Source: Loigolactobacillus rennini DSM 20253 (lineage in GTDB: Bacteria > Bacillota > Bacilli > Lactobacillales > Lactobacillaceae). Taken from it: 64,000 bases of DNA. Of this stretch, positions 18,732 to 28,208 are shown piece after piece. Numbering within the stretch: the first letter of the stretch is position 1; each line of letters starts with the position of its first letter. The notes under the pieces were generated by a model, which had not been told where the DNA came from, did not search any database, and worked only from the letters and a program-made list of their open reading frames with translations. The DNA lies in the NCBI RefSeq assembly GCF_001436505.1, contig NZ_AYYI01000005.1:37315-101314 (forward strand). Reading direction: 5' to 3'. The position numbers were made by a program, and so were the translations under genes.

Positions 18732-19079
18732 ATGTTTGGTTTTTTAAAACGGCGCGTTAAACGATCAAAGCCAGCTGTAGATGATTCGGCAAAAGTCACT
18801 AAAGTCGCCGTGAAAGCAAAACAGTGGCAGCCGGTTCCCCATTATTTACCAGTGGATCCACGGCAGCATTTACCGGTAGTACTGGCTGCAAGTGCCATTG
18901 TCGCCAGTCAAGCAACGACTTCAAAATTACAGTTTAAACGACTTTACCAACAAAATCCGGAAGCTAAGCGGGTCAGTTTAATTGCGACTGCTTTAGCAGC
19001 GGCCACCAGCGGCCAGCAATTTGTTGTGAAGTCGATTAAAAAGAAAGTGAGTGACTCAGATCATGCTGAGAAAGTTTAA
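18732..19079 (+). CDS. oadH: oxaloacetate decarboxylase accessory subunit (OadH-like)
   Basis: A 115-residue basic protein with a hydrophobic, alanine-rich middle (LPVVLAASAIVASQA) and no recognised enzyme motif. The position between the citrate transporter and the biotin carrier gene matches the oadH-oadD-oadB order known from Enterococcus citrate loci, where OadH helps assemble or stimulate the decarboxylase. The identification rests mainly on length and gene order. It starts with ATG after AGGAGGTAAAGT, and its end overlaps the oadD start by 17 bases, so the two are coupled. Confidence 0.65.
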   Translation: MFGFLKRRVKRSKPAVDDSAKVTKVAVKAKQWQPVPHYLPVDPRQHLPVVLAASAIVASQATTSKLQFKRLYQQNPEAKRVSLIATALAAATSGQQFVVKSIKKKVSDSDHAEKV

Positions 19080-19467
19080 AATAAAAATTGATGGACAAGA
19101 ATATTTAGTGGAAATGGAAGAAGTGGGTGGCACACCAGCTAGTCAGCTGCAATCAGCGCCGCAACCTGCTGCTCAGCCGGTACCGCAACCAGTTCCGCAA
19201 GCTACCGCAGCTCAGCCCGCCCCGCAGCCAGCTAAACCGCAGTCTGCTGGAGAGGGCCAAGCAGTAACGGCGCCGATGCCAGGCACCATCATTAAATTAA
19301 TGGTGCAACCTGGTGAACAGGTAGCCAAAAACCAACCAGTAATGGTACTGGAAGCGATGAAGATGGAAAACGAAATCGTTGCACCTAAAGCAGGTGTGAT
19401 CACCCAGCTTCAAGTGGATAAAAACGAAAAAGTTGATTCTGGCGCATTGTTGTTTAAATTACAGTAG
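19063..19467 (+). CDS. oadD: biotin carrier subunit of oxaloacetate decarboxylase
   Basis: A 134-residue acyl-carrier-like protein. The N-terminus MLRKFKIKIDGQEYLVEMEEVGG is followed by a proline/alanine/glutamine-rich flexible linker (about residues 28-62) and a biotinyl domain whose lysine lies in VLEAMKMENEI. The biotin shuttles CO2 from the alpha to the beta subunit. The start is the ATG at 19063 inside the oadH end; the reading from 19051 is less like the family. The free-standing carrier agrees with an alpha subunit that lacks a biotin domain. Confidence 0.93.
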   Translation: MLRKFKIKIDGQEYLVEMEEVGGTPASQLQSAPQPAAQPVPQPVPQATAAQPAPQPAKPQSAGEGQAVTAPMPGTIIKLMVQPGEQVAKNQPVMVLEAMKMENEIVAPKAGVITQLQVDKNEKVDSGALLFKLQ

Positions 19468-19478
19468 GAGGAGCACAA

Positions 19479-20600
19479 ATGGCAACCTTATTAGAGAGCA
19501 TTACCAGCATTACAGGTGGCCAGATCATCATGATCTTGATTGGTTTGCTGCTCATTTATTTGGGAATCAAAAAAGAATACGAGCCGACTTTGTTAGTTCC
19601 CATGGGCTTGGGGACCATTTTGGTTAATTTTCCTAAAACGGGTGTGTTGACACAGGTAACCGGCGGTACCAAAGCGATCGGCGTTTTAGATGTCTTATTT
19701 AAAGCTGGTATCGATACGGAATTATTTCCATTGTTGATCTTTATTGGGATCGGCGCGATGATTGACTTTGGCCCCTTGTTGCAAAAGCCATTCATGTTAT
19801 TATTTGGCGCTGCGGCGCAATTTGGCATCTTTTTCACCGTGTTGGTCGCTGTCTTTTTTGGCTTTAACATTCAAGAAGCAGCTAGCATCGGGATTATCGG
19901 TGCGGCAGATGGGCCGACTTCAATTTTTGTTTCCAACCAGTTAGCCCCTAATTTATTAGGTGCGATTACGGTAGCCGCCTATTCATACATGGCCTTGGTC
20001 CCAATTATTCAGCCAGCGGCGATTAAGTTAGTGACGACCAAAAAAGAACGTCGGATCCGCATGACTTACCGTGCTGAAAACGTCTCTAAAACCACTAAAA
20101 TTTTGTTTCCGATCATCATTACTGTATTGGCTGGTTTGATTGCGCCAACGGCTTTACCATTGGTCGGTTTCTTGATGTTTGGTAACTTACTGCGTGAATG
20201 TGGTGTGTTAGACCGACTTTCACAAACCGCACAAAATGAGTTGGTCAACATTGTTTCCATTTTATTAGGCTTAACCATTGCAGTGAAATTACAAGCCAAT
20301 TTGTTTTTAAATGTCCAAACGTTATTGATCATCTGCTTTGGGTTAGTGGCCTTTATTATGGATTCTGTCGGCGGCGTTTTGTTTGCCAAGTTATTGAATT
20401 TGTTCCGTAAGCAAAAAATTAACCCGATGATTGGCGCAGCTGGGATCTCAGCTTTTCCAATGTCTAGCCGGGTGATTCAAAAAATGGCAACTGACGAAGA
20501 CCCACAAAATTTTGTTTTAATGTATGCAGTGGGCGCCAACGTTTCTGGGCAAATTGCCTCGGTAATCGCAGGTGGCCTGTTACTTGCCTTTTTCAGTTAG
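19479..20600 (+). CDS. oadB: oxaloacetate decarboxylase, sodium-pumping beta subunit
   Basis: A 373-residue membrane protein with about nine to eleven hydrophobic segments that decarboxylates carboxybiotin and couples this to Na+ export. The family hallmarks GAADGPTSIFVSNQLAP (with the key aspartate in region IIIa) and MLIAKML-like region VIII replaced by SAFPMSSRVIQKMATDEDP are visible. The length is normal. It has ATG after AGTAGGAGGAG. The gene is 12 bases after oadD and 14 bases before a tiny OadG-like gene. Confidence 0.95.
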   Translation: MATLLESITSITGGQIIMILIGLLLIYLGIKKEYEPTLLVPMGLGTILVNFPKTGVLTQVTGGTKAIGVLDVLFKAGIDTELFPLLIFIGIGAMIDFGPLLQKPFMLLFGAAAQFGIFFTVLVAVFFGFNIQEAASIGIIGAADGPTSIFVSNQLAPNLLGAITVAAYSYMALVPIIQPAAIKLVTTKKERRIRMTYRAENVSKTTKILFPIIITVLAGLIAPTALPLVGFLMFGNLLRECGVLDRLSQTAQNELVNIVSILLGLTIAVKLQANLFLNVQTLLIICFGLVAFIMDSVGGVLFAKLLNLFRKQKINPMIGAAGISAFPMSSRVIQKMATDEDPQNFVLMYAVGANVSGQIASVIAGGLLLAFFS

Positions 20601-20613
20601 GAGGAATGTGGTC

Positions 20614-20754
20614 ATGGCAGTGAATTGGACCGGAATCAAACAAGCATTTGAATTGATGGGTGTCGGTATGGGCGGCGTTTTCTTCGTCCTCTTTGTCATT
20701 TTCTTAGTGGCCAAATTATTGTTAAAAGTTTTTCCACCAGAAAAGGAGCAGTGA
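20614..20754 (+). CDS. tiny membrane protein, OadG (gamma subunit)-like
   Basis: A 46-residue protein with one transmembrane helix (GMGGVFFVLFVIFLVAKLLL) and a short charged tail PPEKEQ. This resembles the membrane part of OadG, which anchors the decarboxylase complex, but it lacks the long periplasmic-type and zinc-binding tail of enterobacterial OadG. The start is the ATG at 20614, behind a perfect AGGAGG; a longer frame from 20572 runs into oadB. Its stop is two bases before the citC start. The assignment depends on context. Confidence 0.6.
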   Translation: MAVNWTGIKQAFELMGVGMGGVFFVLFVIFLVAKLLLKVFPPEKEQ

Positions 20755-20756
20755 TA

Positions 20757-21758
20757 ATGCCGCAACTAAAGCGCATTTGGCTGACAATTAACCCCCAAGC
20801 TGCTCAAGCTTGGGAAGCGTTGCTTAAGCAAGCCGGTTTAACAGTCGATCGGCAAGTCAATTATACTTTAGGTTTATTTGAAAATGGCGAGTTACTGGCG
20901 ACAGGGTCACTATTTGGTTCAATTATCAAAGCAGTCGCCGTTGCGCCTACCCATCGTGCTGAAAATTTATTGACCCCAATCATTCAAGGCTTGTTAGATC
21001 GATTGGATACGCTGCAGCAAACCCATGCGTTTGTGTACACCAAGCCTGCTACCAGCCGGTATTTTAGCGCGCTGGGTTTTCAAAATTTGGTGCAAACCGG
21101 GCAAATTAGCTTGTTGGAATACGGTTATCCTGATTTTAATGACTATTTAAGTTTTTTAAGGCAGCATAAACGCCCTGGGTCGGCAGCGGCAATTGTCATG
21201 AATGCTGATCCAATGACAAAAGGGCACCTTTATTTAATTGAACAAGCTGCTCAAGCGAATCCAACAGTTTATGTTTTTGTCCTTTCTTCCCAGCAGGCTT
21301 TTTTTACGGCTGAGCAGCGTTTAGCGATGGTTAAGCAGGCAACAGCAACTTTAACTAATGTTGTCGTGCTGCCTACACGTGGTTATTTGGTATCGCCAGC
21401 TACCTTTCCTAGTTATTTTTTAAAGGATCAAGCTGATTTGAATTTAGCGAAGCAACAAGCGTTGGTGGATGCTCAACTATTTCAGTATAAATTAGCGCCG
21501 GTTTTACAAATTAATCAGCGCTATGTGGGAACAGAGCCACATTCACCAGTGACTGCGATTTATAATCAAGTATTAAAAGCCACCCTAGCGCCAACATTAA
21601 AATTGCAAATCGTACCGCGTTTGACGTGTGCTGGCCAAGTCATTTCTGCTTCGGCGGCCCGGCGCGCTTTACAAACTCGGGATTTTAATAGCTTAGAAAA
21701 ACTGATTCCCCCAACAACGATAAATGATGTAAAGGAGTGTTACGATCATGGAAATTAA
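20757..21758 (+). CDS. citC: [citrate (pro-3S)-lyase] ligase (acetylating)
   Basis: A 333-residue cytosolic enzyme that activates citrate lyase by acetylating the thiol of its prosthetic group with acetate and ATP. The N-terminal third resembles a GNAT domain (VAVAPTHRAENLLTPIIQGL), and the rest is a nucleotidylyltransferase-type domain with AIVMNADPMTKGHLYLIEQA, where TKGH stands for the usual T/H-x-G-H motif. The start is the ATG at 20757 after AAAGGAGCAG. The last bases overlap the citD start by 11 bases. Confidence 0.93.
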   Translation: MPQLKRIWLTINPQAAQAWEALLKQAGLTVDRQVNYTLGLFENGELLATGSLFGSIIKAVAVAPTHRAENLLTPIIQGLLDRLDTLQQTHAFVYTKPATSRYFSALGFQNLVQTGQISLLEYGYPDFNDYLSFLRQHKRPGSAAAIVMNADPMTKGHLYLIEQAAQANPTVYVFVLSSQQAFFTAEQRLAMVKQATATLTNVVVLPTRGYLVSPATFPSYFLKDQADLNLAKQQALVDAQLFQYKLAPVLQINQRYVGTEPHSPVTAIYNQVLKATLAPTLKLQIVPRLTCAGQVISASAARRALQTRDFNSLEKLIPPTTINDVKECYDHGN

Positions 21759-22053
21759 ACATTCAGCGCATGCAGGAACGTTAGAATCAAGTGATTTAAC
21801 TGTTACACTGCAGCCAGCGACTGCAGGAATTTCAATTGCGTTAACCAGTAGTGTGGCCAAGCAATTTGGCGACCAGATCAAGCAGGTGGTTACCGTAACG
21901 TTACAAAAATCAGGCATTCAAGCTGCTACTGTCAAGGTTAATGACAAAGGTGCATTGAATTGTACCATCAAAGCGCGGACCATTGTTGCCGCCTACCGGG
22001 CAGCGGATAAAACCGATTATGATTGGGAGGAGATCAACTCATGGATAAATTAA
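21748..22053 (+). CDS. citD: citrate lyase acyl carrier protein (gamma subunit)
   Basis: A 101-residue acyl carrier whose serine in AGTLESSDLTV near residue 14 takes the 2'-(5''-phosphoribosyl)-3'-dephospho-CoA group. The size is typical of CitD. The start overlaps citC and the end overlaps citE by 13 bases, so expression of the lyase subunits is coupled. Its ribosome binding site is AAAGGAGTG inside citC. Confidence 0.96.
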   Translation: MEIKHSAHAGTLESSDLTVTLQPATAGISIALTSSVAKQFGDQIKQVVTVTLQKSGIQAATVKVNDKGALNCTIKARTIVAAYRAADKTDYDWEEINSWIN

Positions 22054-22925
22054 GACGCACGATGATGTTTGTGCCAGGTGCCAATGCCGCGATGCTCCGG
22101 GATTGTACGCTATATGGTGCCGATTCAATCATGTTTGATTTAGAGGATGCGGTGTCCATGAAAGAAAAGGATACTGCCCGGATGTTAGTTTATTCTGCCT
22201 TAAAAACCTTTGATTATTCCAGTGTTGAAACGGTTGTCCGAATCAATGCGCTGGATTTTGGGGGTGTGCAAGACATTACCGCGATGGTTTTAGGTGGCAT
22301 TCAAGTCATTCGTTTGCCAAAGACAGAAACCGCTCAAGATATTAAGGCTGTTGATGCCGCGATCACTAAAGTTGAAAAAGCTTATGACATTCCAGTTGGG
22401 CGCACCCACATGATGGCTGCAATTGAAAGTGCTGCTGGTGTGCTTAATGCCCGCGAGATCGCCCAAGCCTCACCACGGATGATTGGGATTGCCTTAGGTG
22501 CAGAGGATTATTTAACATCACAGAAAACTTACCGTCATGAAGATGGGGCAGAATTGTCCTTTGCCCGTAATTTTATTTTACATGCAGCTCGGGAAGCCGG
22601 AATTGCAGCAATCGATACAGTTTATACTGATTTGGATAATGAAGCGGGATTGATCCGGGAAACAAAATTGATCAAGCAATTAGGCTTTGATGGTAAATCT
22701 GTGATTAATCCACGGCAAATTCCTGTGATTCACCAAATTTTTGCGCCGACACAAAAACAAGTGGTCAAAGCGCAAAAAATTGTCGCTGGTTTAAAGGAAG
22801 CGGAAGCTAAAGGTGCTGGTGTGGTTTCCGTCAATGGCCAAATGGTTGATAAACCAGTTGTTGAGCGGGCACAATTCACGCTGGAATTAGCAAAAGCATC
22901 GAATATGGAAACGGAGGTAGACTAA
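22041..22925 (+). CDS. citE: citrate (pro-3S)-lyase beta subunit
   Basis: A 294-residue citryl-ACP lyase that cleaves citryl-ACP to oxaloacetate and acetyl-ACP. The family segments RTMMFVPGANAAML, FDLEDAVSMKEKD, VRIN and IGIALGAEDYLT are present, including the metal-binding acidic residues. The ATG at 22041 follows GGGAGGAG at good distance; the frame before it lies within citD. The stop TAA overlaps the citF ATG. Confidence 0.97.
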   Translation: MDKLRRTMMFVPGANAAMLRDCTLYGADSIMFDLEDAVSMKEKDTARMLVYSALKTFDYSSVETVVRINALDFGGVQDITAMVLGGIQVIRLPKTETAQDIKAVDAAITKVEKAYDIPVGRTHMMAAIESAAGVLNAREIAQASPRMIGIALGAEDYLTSQKTYRHEDGAELSFARNFILHAAREAGIAAIDTVYTDLDNEAGLIRETKLIKQLGFDGKSVINPRQIPVIHQIFAPTQKQVVKAQKIVAGLKEAEAKGAGVVSVNGQMVDKPVVERAQFTLELAKASNMETEVD

Positions 22926-24457
22926 TGGTTGAAAATAAATTAGGCCGGCAAATTCCGGAACCGTATGCTAGTCAATATGGTGTCTATACAGGTGAGTTTA
23001 CCCACATCAAACACTATCAGCGGGCTGCTGCTAAAGTGCAACCGGTTAAGCCACGGCAACCTAAACTGATGCAATCAATTCATGATGCCATTGTCGCGAC
23101 AGGGCTGAAAGATGGGATGACCATTTCCTTCCACCATCATTTCCGTGAAGGTGATTATGTCATGAACATGGTCATGGCAGAAATTGCCAAAATGGGGATT
23201 AAAAATCTTTCGTTAGCACCTAGCTCCATTTCTAACGTTCACGCGCCTTTGATTGATTACATTAAAAGTGGCGTGGTGACTAATATTACTTCTAGTGGCT
23301 TAAGGGATAAATTAGGTGCGGCAATTTCTAACGGCATTATGGCAAACCCAGTGGTGATTCGTTCTCATGGTGGCCGGGCACGAGCAATTGCCAGTGGCGA
23401 CATTCACATTGATGTGGCTTTTTTAGGCGCGCCATCGGCTGATGAGTACGGCAATATTAATGGTGTTAATGGTAAAGCGACTTGTGGTTCTTTAGGCTAC
23501 GCTAAAATTGATGCTAAGTACGCGGACAAAGTTGTGGCGATCACGGATACTTTGGTTCCGTACCCGAATACGCCGATTGCGATTCCACAAACAGATGTAG
23601 ATTATGTCGTTCAGGTCGATGCCATTGGTGACCCTAAAGGGATTGCTAAAGGCGCGGCTCGTTTTACAAAAGATCCAAAAGAATTATTGATTGCACAATA
23701 CGCTGCACAAGTGATTACAGCTTCTGACTATTTCAAACCAGGCTTTTCATTTCAAACCGGTAGTGGCGGTTCATCGTTAGCGGTCACCCGTTATTTGAAA
23801 CAGGCCATGGAAAAACAAAACGTGCACGCCAGCTTTGCTTTAGGCGGGATTACTAGCGCAATGGTTTCGCTGATGCGTGCGGGGCTGGTCGATAACTTAT
23901 TAGATGTCCAAGACTTTGATCACCCTAGTGCAGAATCGTTGGCAGAAGATCCGCACCATTATGAAATCGATGCAGAAATGTATGCTAGTCCGTTATCTAA
24001 AGGCAGTGTGATCAATCAGTTAGACGTTGCGGTTTTGTCAGCTTTAGAAGTTGATACCAAGTATAATGTGAACGTGATTACCGGTTCTGACGGTGTTATC
24101 CGCGGTGCTAGTGGTGGTCACAGCGATACTGCAGCAGCTTGTAAAATGAGTTTGGTGATCGCCCCGTTAATTCGCGGTCGGATTCCAACTATTGTTGATG
24201 ATGTGAATACTGTTGTCACACCGGGTGCTTCCGTGGATGTTGTGGTCACTGAAGTTGGCATTGCGATTAATCCTAAACGACAAGACTTAATGGCCATGTT
24301 TAAAGATTTAAACGTACCACAATTTACCATTCAAGAGTTACGCGATAAAGCTTACGCAGTCACAGGCACACCGGCCAAGATTCACTATGGCGACCGGCCA
24401 GTGGCGTTGATCGAATACCGGGATGGCACTTTAATCGATGTGGTTAATCATGTCTGA
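22925..24457 (+). CDS. citF: citrate lyase alpha subunit (citrate-ACP transferase)
   Basis: A 510-residue protein of normal CitF length that swaps acetyl for citryl on the acyl carrier. Typical segments are DGMTISFHHHFREGDYVMN near residue 60-80, FLGAPSADEYGNINGVNG and TGSGGSSLAVTRYL. The ATG overlaps the citE stop by one base (TAATG), and its end overlaps citX by eight bases. With CitD and CitE it forms the lyase complex in the cytosol. Confidence 0.97.
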   Translation: MVENKLGRQIPEPYASQYGVYTGEFTHIKHYQRAAAKVQPVKPRQPKLMQSIHDAIVATGLKDGMTISFHHHFREGDYVMNMVMAEIAKMGIKNLSLAPSSISNVHAPLIDYIKSGVVTNITSSGLRDKLGAAISNGIMANPVVIRSHGGRARAIASGDIHIDVAFLGAPSADEYGNINGVNGKATCGSLGYAKIDAKYADKVVAITDTLVPYPNTPIAIPQTDVDYVVQVDAIGDPKGIAKGAARFTKDPKELLIAQYAAQVITASDYFKPGFSFQTGSGGSSLAVTRYLKQAMEKQNVHASFALGGITSAMVSLMRAGLVDNLLDVQDFDHPSAESLAEDPHHYEIDAEMYASPLSKGSVINQLDVAVLSALEVDTKYNVNVITGSDGVIRGASGGHSDTAAACKMSLVIAPLIRGRIPTIVDDVNTVVTPGASVDVVVTEVGIAINPKRQDLMAMFKDLNVPQFTIQELRDKAYAVTGTPAKIHYGDRPVALIEYRDGTLIDVVNHV

Positions 24458-24989
24458 GCAAGCCGTTTTAAATGGACCTGCCATTACCTTAATGGAAATG
24501 CTAGCGGCACGAGATCAGCGGGTTGCACGCCAAAAGGAATTGTTAATAACTTATCCGCAAACTAGTTTGATTTCTGTGACCTTACGAGTTCCGGGTCCAG
24601 TGAAAACGGGAACGCAAATACATGGCGTGTTTAAACAATTGCTAGCTGATTTATTAACACAATTTAAAGCAACGTTAGTTTTTCATGAGGCCCAACAATT
24701 AGCAACTGGTGATTTAGCTTTTTTAGTGGTGACACAACCACCAAGGCAGTTAAAGCAACAATTATTGCACTATGAACAACAACATCGTTTTTGTTTGTTA
24801 TGTGATTTTGATGTGGTGTATTTGGCAGCTGGGCAACTACAACAAGTATCACGCCGTGAGTTGGGGATAGCTCCCCGGCGTTGTTTAGTTTGTGGCGGCG
24901 ATGCAAAAGTTTGCAGCCGCACGCGTAAACATGGCATTAAAGCAGTGCAACAAGCAGTCGCCACAATTGTTCAAGGAGGGTTTTCCTAA
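24450..24989 (+). CDS. citX: apo-citrate lyase phosphoribosyl-dephospho-CoA transferase
   Basis: A 179-residue enzyme that attaches the prosthetic group made by CitG to CitD. The segment GPAITLMEMLAARDQRVARQKELL at the N-terminus (in part) and the C-terminal pattern RRCLVCGGDAKVCSRTRKH are characteristic. The start is the ATG at 24450 within the citF end. The gene ends one base before the oadA start. Confidence 0.94.
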   Translation: MSEQAVLNGPAITLMEMLAARDQRVARQKELLITYPQTSLISVTLRVPGPVKTGTQIHGVFKQLLADLLTQFKATLVFHEAQQLATGDLAFLVVTQPPRQLKQQLLHYEQQHRFCLLCDFDVVYLAAGQLQQVSRRELGIAPRRCLVCGGDAKVCSRTRKHGIKAVQQAVATIVQGGFS

Positions 24990-24990
24990 A

Positions 24991-26393
24991 ATGACTAAGC
25001 ATAAAGTAAACATAGTTGAAACTGTTTTACGTGATGGTCAGCAAAGTCAAATCGCCACGCGAATGCCGCTAAAAGACATGCTACCGATTTTAAAAACCAT
25101 GGATCAGGCTGGCTACCACGCCTTAGAAGTTTGGGGTGGCGCCACGTTTGACTCTTGCATTCGCTATTTAAATGAAGATCCTTGGCAACGGCTGCGCACC
25201 ATCCGCCAAGCTGTTCCGCATACCAAATTGCAAATGCTTTTGCGCGGTCAAAATTTATTGGGGTACAAAAATTACCCAGACGATGTGGTCAAAGCATTTG
25301 TTCGTAAATCGGTGGAAAATGGAATCGACATCATTCGTATTTTTGATGCGTTAAATGATGTCCGCAATTTGCAAACGGCGTTGGCAGCTACCAAAGCGGC
25401 TGGTGGGCACGCGCAATTAACCATCTGCTACACCACCAGTCAATTTCATACCGTTAAATATTTTGTTAAATTAGCACAAAAAATGGCAGCAATGGGGGCA
25501 GATTCGCTGTGCATTAAAGACATGGCCGGTATTTTAACTCCACAAAAAGCATTTGACCTATTAGTGGCATTAAGGCCGTGACAGATTTGTCATTGGACAT
25601 TCACACCCATGCCACTGCCGGTATGGCTGAAATGACTTATTTAAAAGCTGTTGAAGCAGGTGCAGATATCATTGATACGGCAATTTCACCTTTTGCTGGG
25701 GGAACCAGCCAGCCAGCTACAGAATCCACTTTAGTGGCGTTGTCTGATTTAGGTTACACGACTACCGTTGACCAGGAAAAAACTGCTGCGATCGCAGATT
25801 ACTTTGGCCCCATCCGTGATCGGTTTCGTAAAAGCGGCGGGCTCAATCCGCGGGTGAAAGATGTTCAACCGAAGTCGCTCCTCTATCAAGTACCAGGGGG
25901 AATGCTATCGAATTTGTTAGTCCAGTTAAAAAATCAAGGCAATCAAGACAAGTACCAAGCGGTATTAGAAGAAGTTCCCCGGGTGCGGGCCGATCTTGGC
26001 TACCCGCCGTTAGTGACGCCGTTATCGCAAATGGTGGGTACGCAAGCGTTGATGAATGTGTTAACCCATCAGCGTTATAAAATGATTCCCAACGAAATCA
26101 AAGATTACGTCCGGGGGAAATATGGTCGACCACCAGTACCGATTGCACCAGAAATGCAGCACAAAATTATTGGCGATGAAAAAGTGATTACCACCCGGCC
26201 AGCTGATTTGTTGCAGCCTGGCTTACCTGCTTTTAAAACAGGCGCGCAACCTTATGCCCATTCGCTGGAAGACGTATTGACTTATGGCCTATTTCCGGAA
26301 GTGGGCCGCGATTTTCTAGGTCGGCGCGAAGACAAATTTTATGATGTTCCAGTTGAAAAAGTCAGTGTTTCCTTAGCACCAACAACAGATTAA
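24991..26393 (+). pseudogene. oadA: oxaloacetate decarboxylase alpha subunit, split by a frameshift
   Basis: Together the two frames (24991-25581 and 25578-26393) give a full-length alpha subunit of about 467 residues, without a biotin domain, in agreement with the separate OadD. The N-terminal part has TVLRDGQQSQIATRM and the metal-binding lysine region DSLCIKDMAGIL; the C-terminal part has IHTHATAGMAEM and the conserved carboxyltransferase tail. Near 25571-25575 a missing A in TTAAGG shifts the frame: an extra A would give LKAVTDLSL and restore it. The break creates a GTGA stop/start overlap with no proper ribosome binding site. Both halves are otherwise clean, so the defect is recent, a sequencing error, or tolerated as a split subunit. 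Start: ATG after AAGGAGGG. Confidence 0.85.
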
Positions 26394-26399
26394 AAATCA

Positions 26400-26434
26400 C
26401 AGCACGGTAATGGTTGCTGATCATTACCGTGCTG
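26400..26434 (+). terminator. terminator of the citrate operon
   Basis: A 13-bp perfect stem (CAGCACGGTAATG and CATTACCGTGCTG) is followed by TTTATTT just after oadA. Confidence 0.88.
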
Positions 26435-26529
26435 TTTATTTACTGGTGGTCGTCTCTGCCGCAAGCGCTGGTTCACATGTTATGATAAGAAAGTGTTTGA
26501 ATCTTTAACAAGGGGCTAGGGGGACTAAG

Positions 26530-27225
26530 ATGAGCTACATGGTGAAGGCGATTAAAGCTAATTTAAATTTGTCAGAAAATCGGCCAATTAAAGAATTAGT
26601 TTATGAAGCGGTGCGTAAAACTGTTATTTTAGGGGATATTTTAAGTGGTGAGCGGATTAACGAAAAAAATTTAGCTGCAGGCTTAAATATTTCGCGAACG
26701 CCGTTACGCTATGCGTTTACCAGATTAGCAGACGAAGGATTAGTGGTGCGTAAACCTGGCGTTGGTGTGATTGTTAAAGGCATGACATTGCGGGACGCGC
26801 GCGAAATTTTTGATATTCGTAAAGAGCTGGATACATTAGCTACGTGCAAAGCAATGGAACGAATGAGTTTCACACAGTACGCGGCATTAGAAAAGCTACT
26901 ACAAGACACGCAACGTTTGGATCAAGCTGGTGAAGTGGACGCCGTCATCCAACATTTTTCCGACTTCAATGCTTTTATTTATCAAGCCAGTCAAATGCCA
27001 TTATTGGAGTCCATTTTAACTAAATTGCGGGCTTATTTAGTGTATTTTCGCGATATCAGCATTCGTTCAAAAGGGCGGCGCAATCGTGCGATTCGCGAAC
27101 ATTGGCTGATTTATCGCGGAATGGTCAATCATGATCCCGAACAAATTAGGATGCTTATTCATGAACACTTAGATTATAGTTTGCAATTTATTTTAAATGA
27201 AATGAGGGCACGGGATCTTGAATGA
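26530..27225 (+). CDS. citO: GntR-family regulator of the citrate genes (CitO-like)
   Basis: A 231-residue regulator with an N-terminal winged helix-turn-helix (residues about 15-80, with GERINEKNLAAGLNISRTPLRYAFTRL) and an FCD-type all-helical effector domain. In Enterococcus the regulator CitO of this family activates the citrate cluster in the presence of citrate; the place between the lyase operon and citG supports the same role. It starts with ATG after AGGGGGACTAAG. It is coupled to citG by a short overlap. Confidence 0.85.
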   Translation: MSYMVKAIKANLNLSENRPIKELVYEAVRKTVILGDILSGERINEKNLAAGLNISRTPLRYAFTRLADEGLVVRKPGVGVIVKGMTLRDAREIFDIRKELDTLATCKAMERMSFTQYAALEKLLQDTQRLDQAGEVDAVIQHFSDFNAFIYQASQMPLLESILTKLRAYLVYFRDISIRSKGRRNRAIREHWLIYRGMVNHDPEQIRMLIHEHLDYSLQFILNEMRARDLE

Positions 27226-28081
27226 TAAACTTAGCCAAATATTGGGCAACTACGCCCAGCAAGCACTGCGTCAAGAAGTTAATCTAACCCCTAAACCAGG
27301 TTTAGTTGATCCTGTGACACCAGGGGCTCACCGAGATATGGATCATGCACTATTTCTAAAAAGCATTGCCGCGTTAGCACCATTTTTCCGCCAGTACGTT
27401 CAGCTAGGTCAATATGCCACTTCATTAGCGGCTTTATTTCAAGCAACTCGCCAATTAGGTCAAACTGCTGAACAAGCCATGTTGACGGCAACAAACGGAG
27501 TCAACACCCATAAAGGTGCGAACTTTTCTTTTGGATTTTTATTAGCCAGTTTGGGTTGGACGTTAAAACAGCAATCATTGAAACAGCTGGTAGCACGTGA
27601 TTTTCAACCTTGGCTAACCAATGTGCAGGCATTAACGGCAGGTCGTCTATTACCCGATTTTACCAATTTAGCGACTAAATCAACCTTAAGTTATGGCGAA
27701 AAGCTTTACAAAACGGCTGGCATTACCGGGATTCGCGGGGAAGCGGAAGCTGGCTACCCGGTAATTGCTAAAACAATTTTGCCATTTTTAACGACGAATG
27801 AGGACGCCGCGCCATTGCGCTACTGGAAATTAATGTTAATCTTAATGACCCAAGTGACAGACACTAATTTACTGCACCGCGGTGGATTGGCAGGCTGGCA
27901 GTTTGTGCAAACCCAAGCTAAACAGATACTACAACAGCCTGACGATAAACTAGAAGCTAGCTTAATTAAATTTGACCAATGCTTAACCGCAAAGTACTTA
28001 AGTCCCGGTGGAACAGCTGATTATCTAAGCTTAGGCATGTTTATTGATCATTTGATTGCTGCAAGTTGGCGATTGTCATAG
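27218..28081 (+). CDS. citG: triphosphoribosyl-dephospho-CoA synthase
   Basis: A 287-residue enzyme making the precursor of the citrate lyase prosthetic group from ATP and dephospho-CoA. The signature LTPKPGLVDPVTPGAHRDMDH and the segment NTHKGANFSFGFLLA are clear. The start is a TTG at 27218 overlapping the regulator stop by eight bases; no ATG fits the N-terminus. Length is in the normal range for stand-alone CitG. Confidence 0.93.
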   Translation: MNDKLSQILGNYAQQALRQEVNLTPKPGLVDPVTPGAHRDMDHALFLKSIAALAPFFRQYVQLGQYATSLAALFQATRQLGQTAEQAMLTATNGVNTHKGANFSFGFLLASLGWTLKQQSLKQLVARDFQPWLTNVQALTAGRLLPDFTNLATKSTLSYGEKLYKTAGITGIRGEAEAGYPVIAKTILPFLTTNEDAAPLRYWKLMLILMTQVTDTNLLHRGGLAGWQFVQTQAKQILQQPDDKLEASLIKFDQCLTAKYLSPGGTADYLSLGMFIDHLIAASWRLS

Positions 28082-28087
28082 CCATAC

Positions 28088-28131
28088 AAAATTGTGTGTT
28101 TACGGAAATTATTTTCGCGATACACAATTTT
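28088..28131 (+). terminator. terminator after citG
   Basis: Arms AAAATTGTGT and ACACAATTTT pair perfectly around a 24-base loop and run into TTTTTTT. Confidence 0.7.
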
Positions 28132-28208
28132 TTTGTCCCTAAGAAACCTGTTAGAACGGCGAAATAACGCTGTTCTAAAAAACTTATTGATTTAGCGTAG
28201 TCTTTTCG

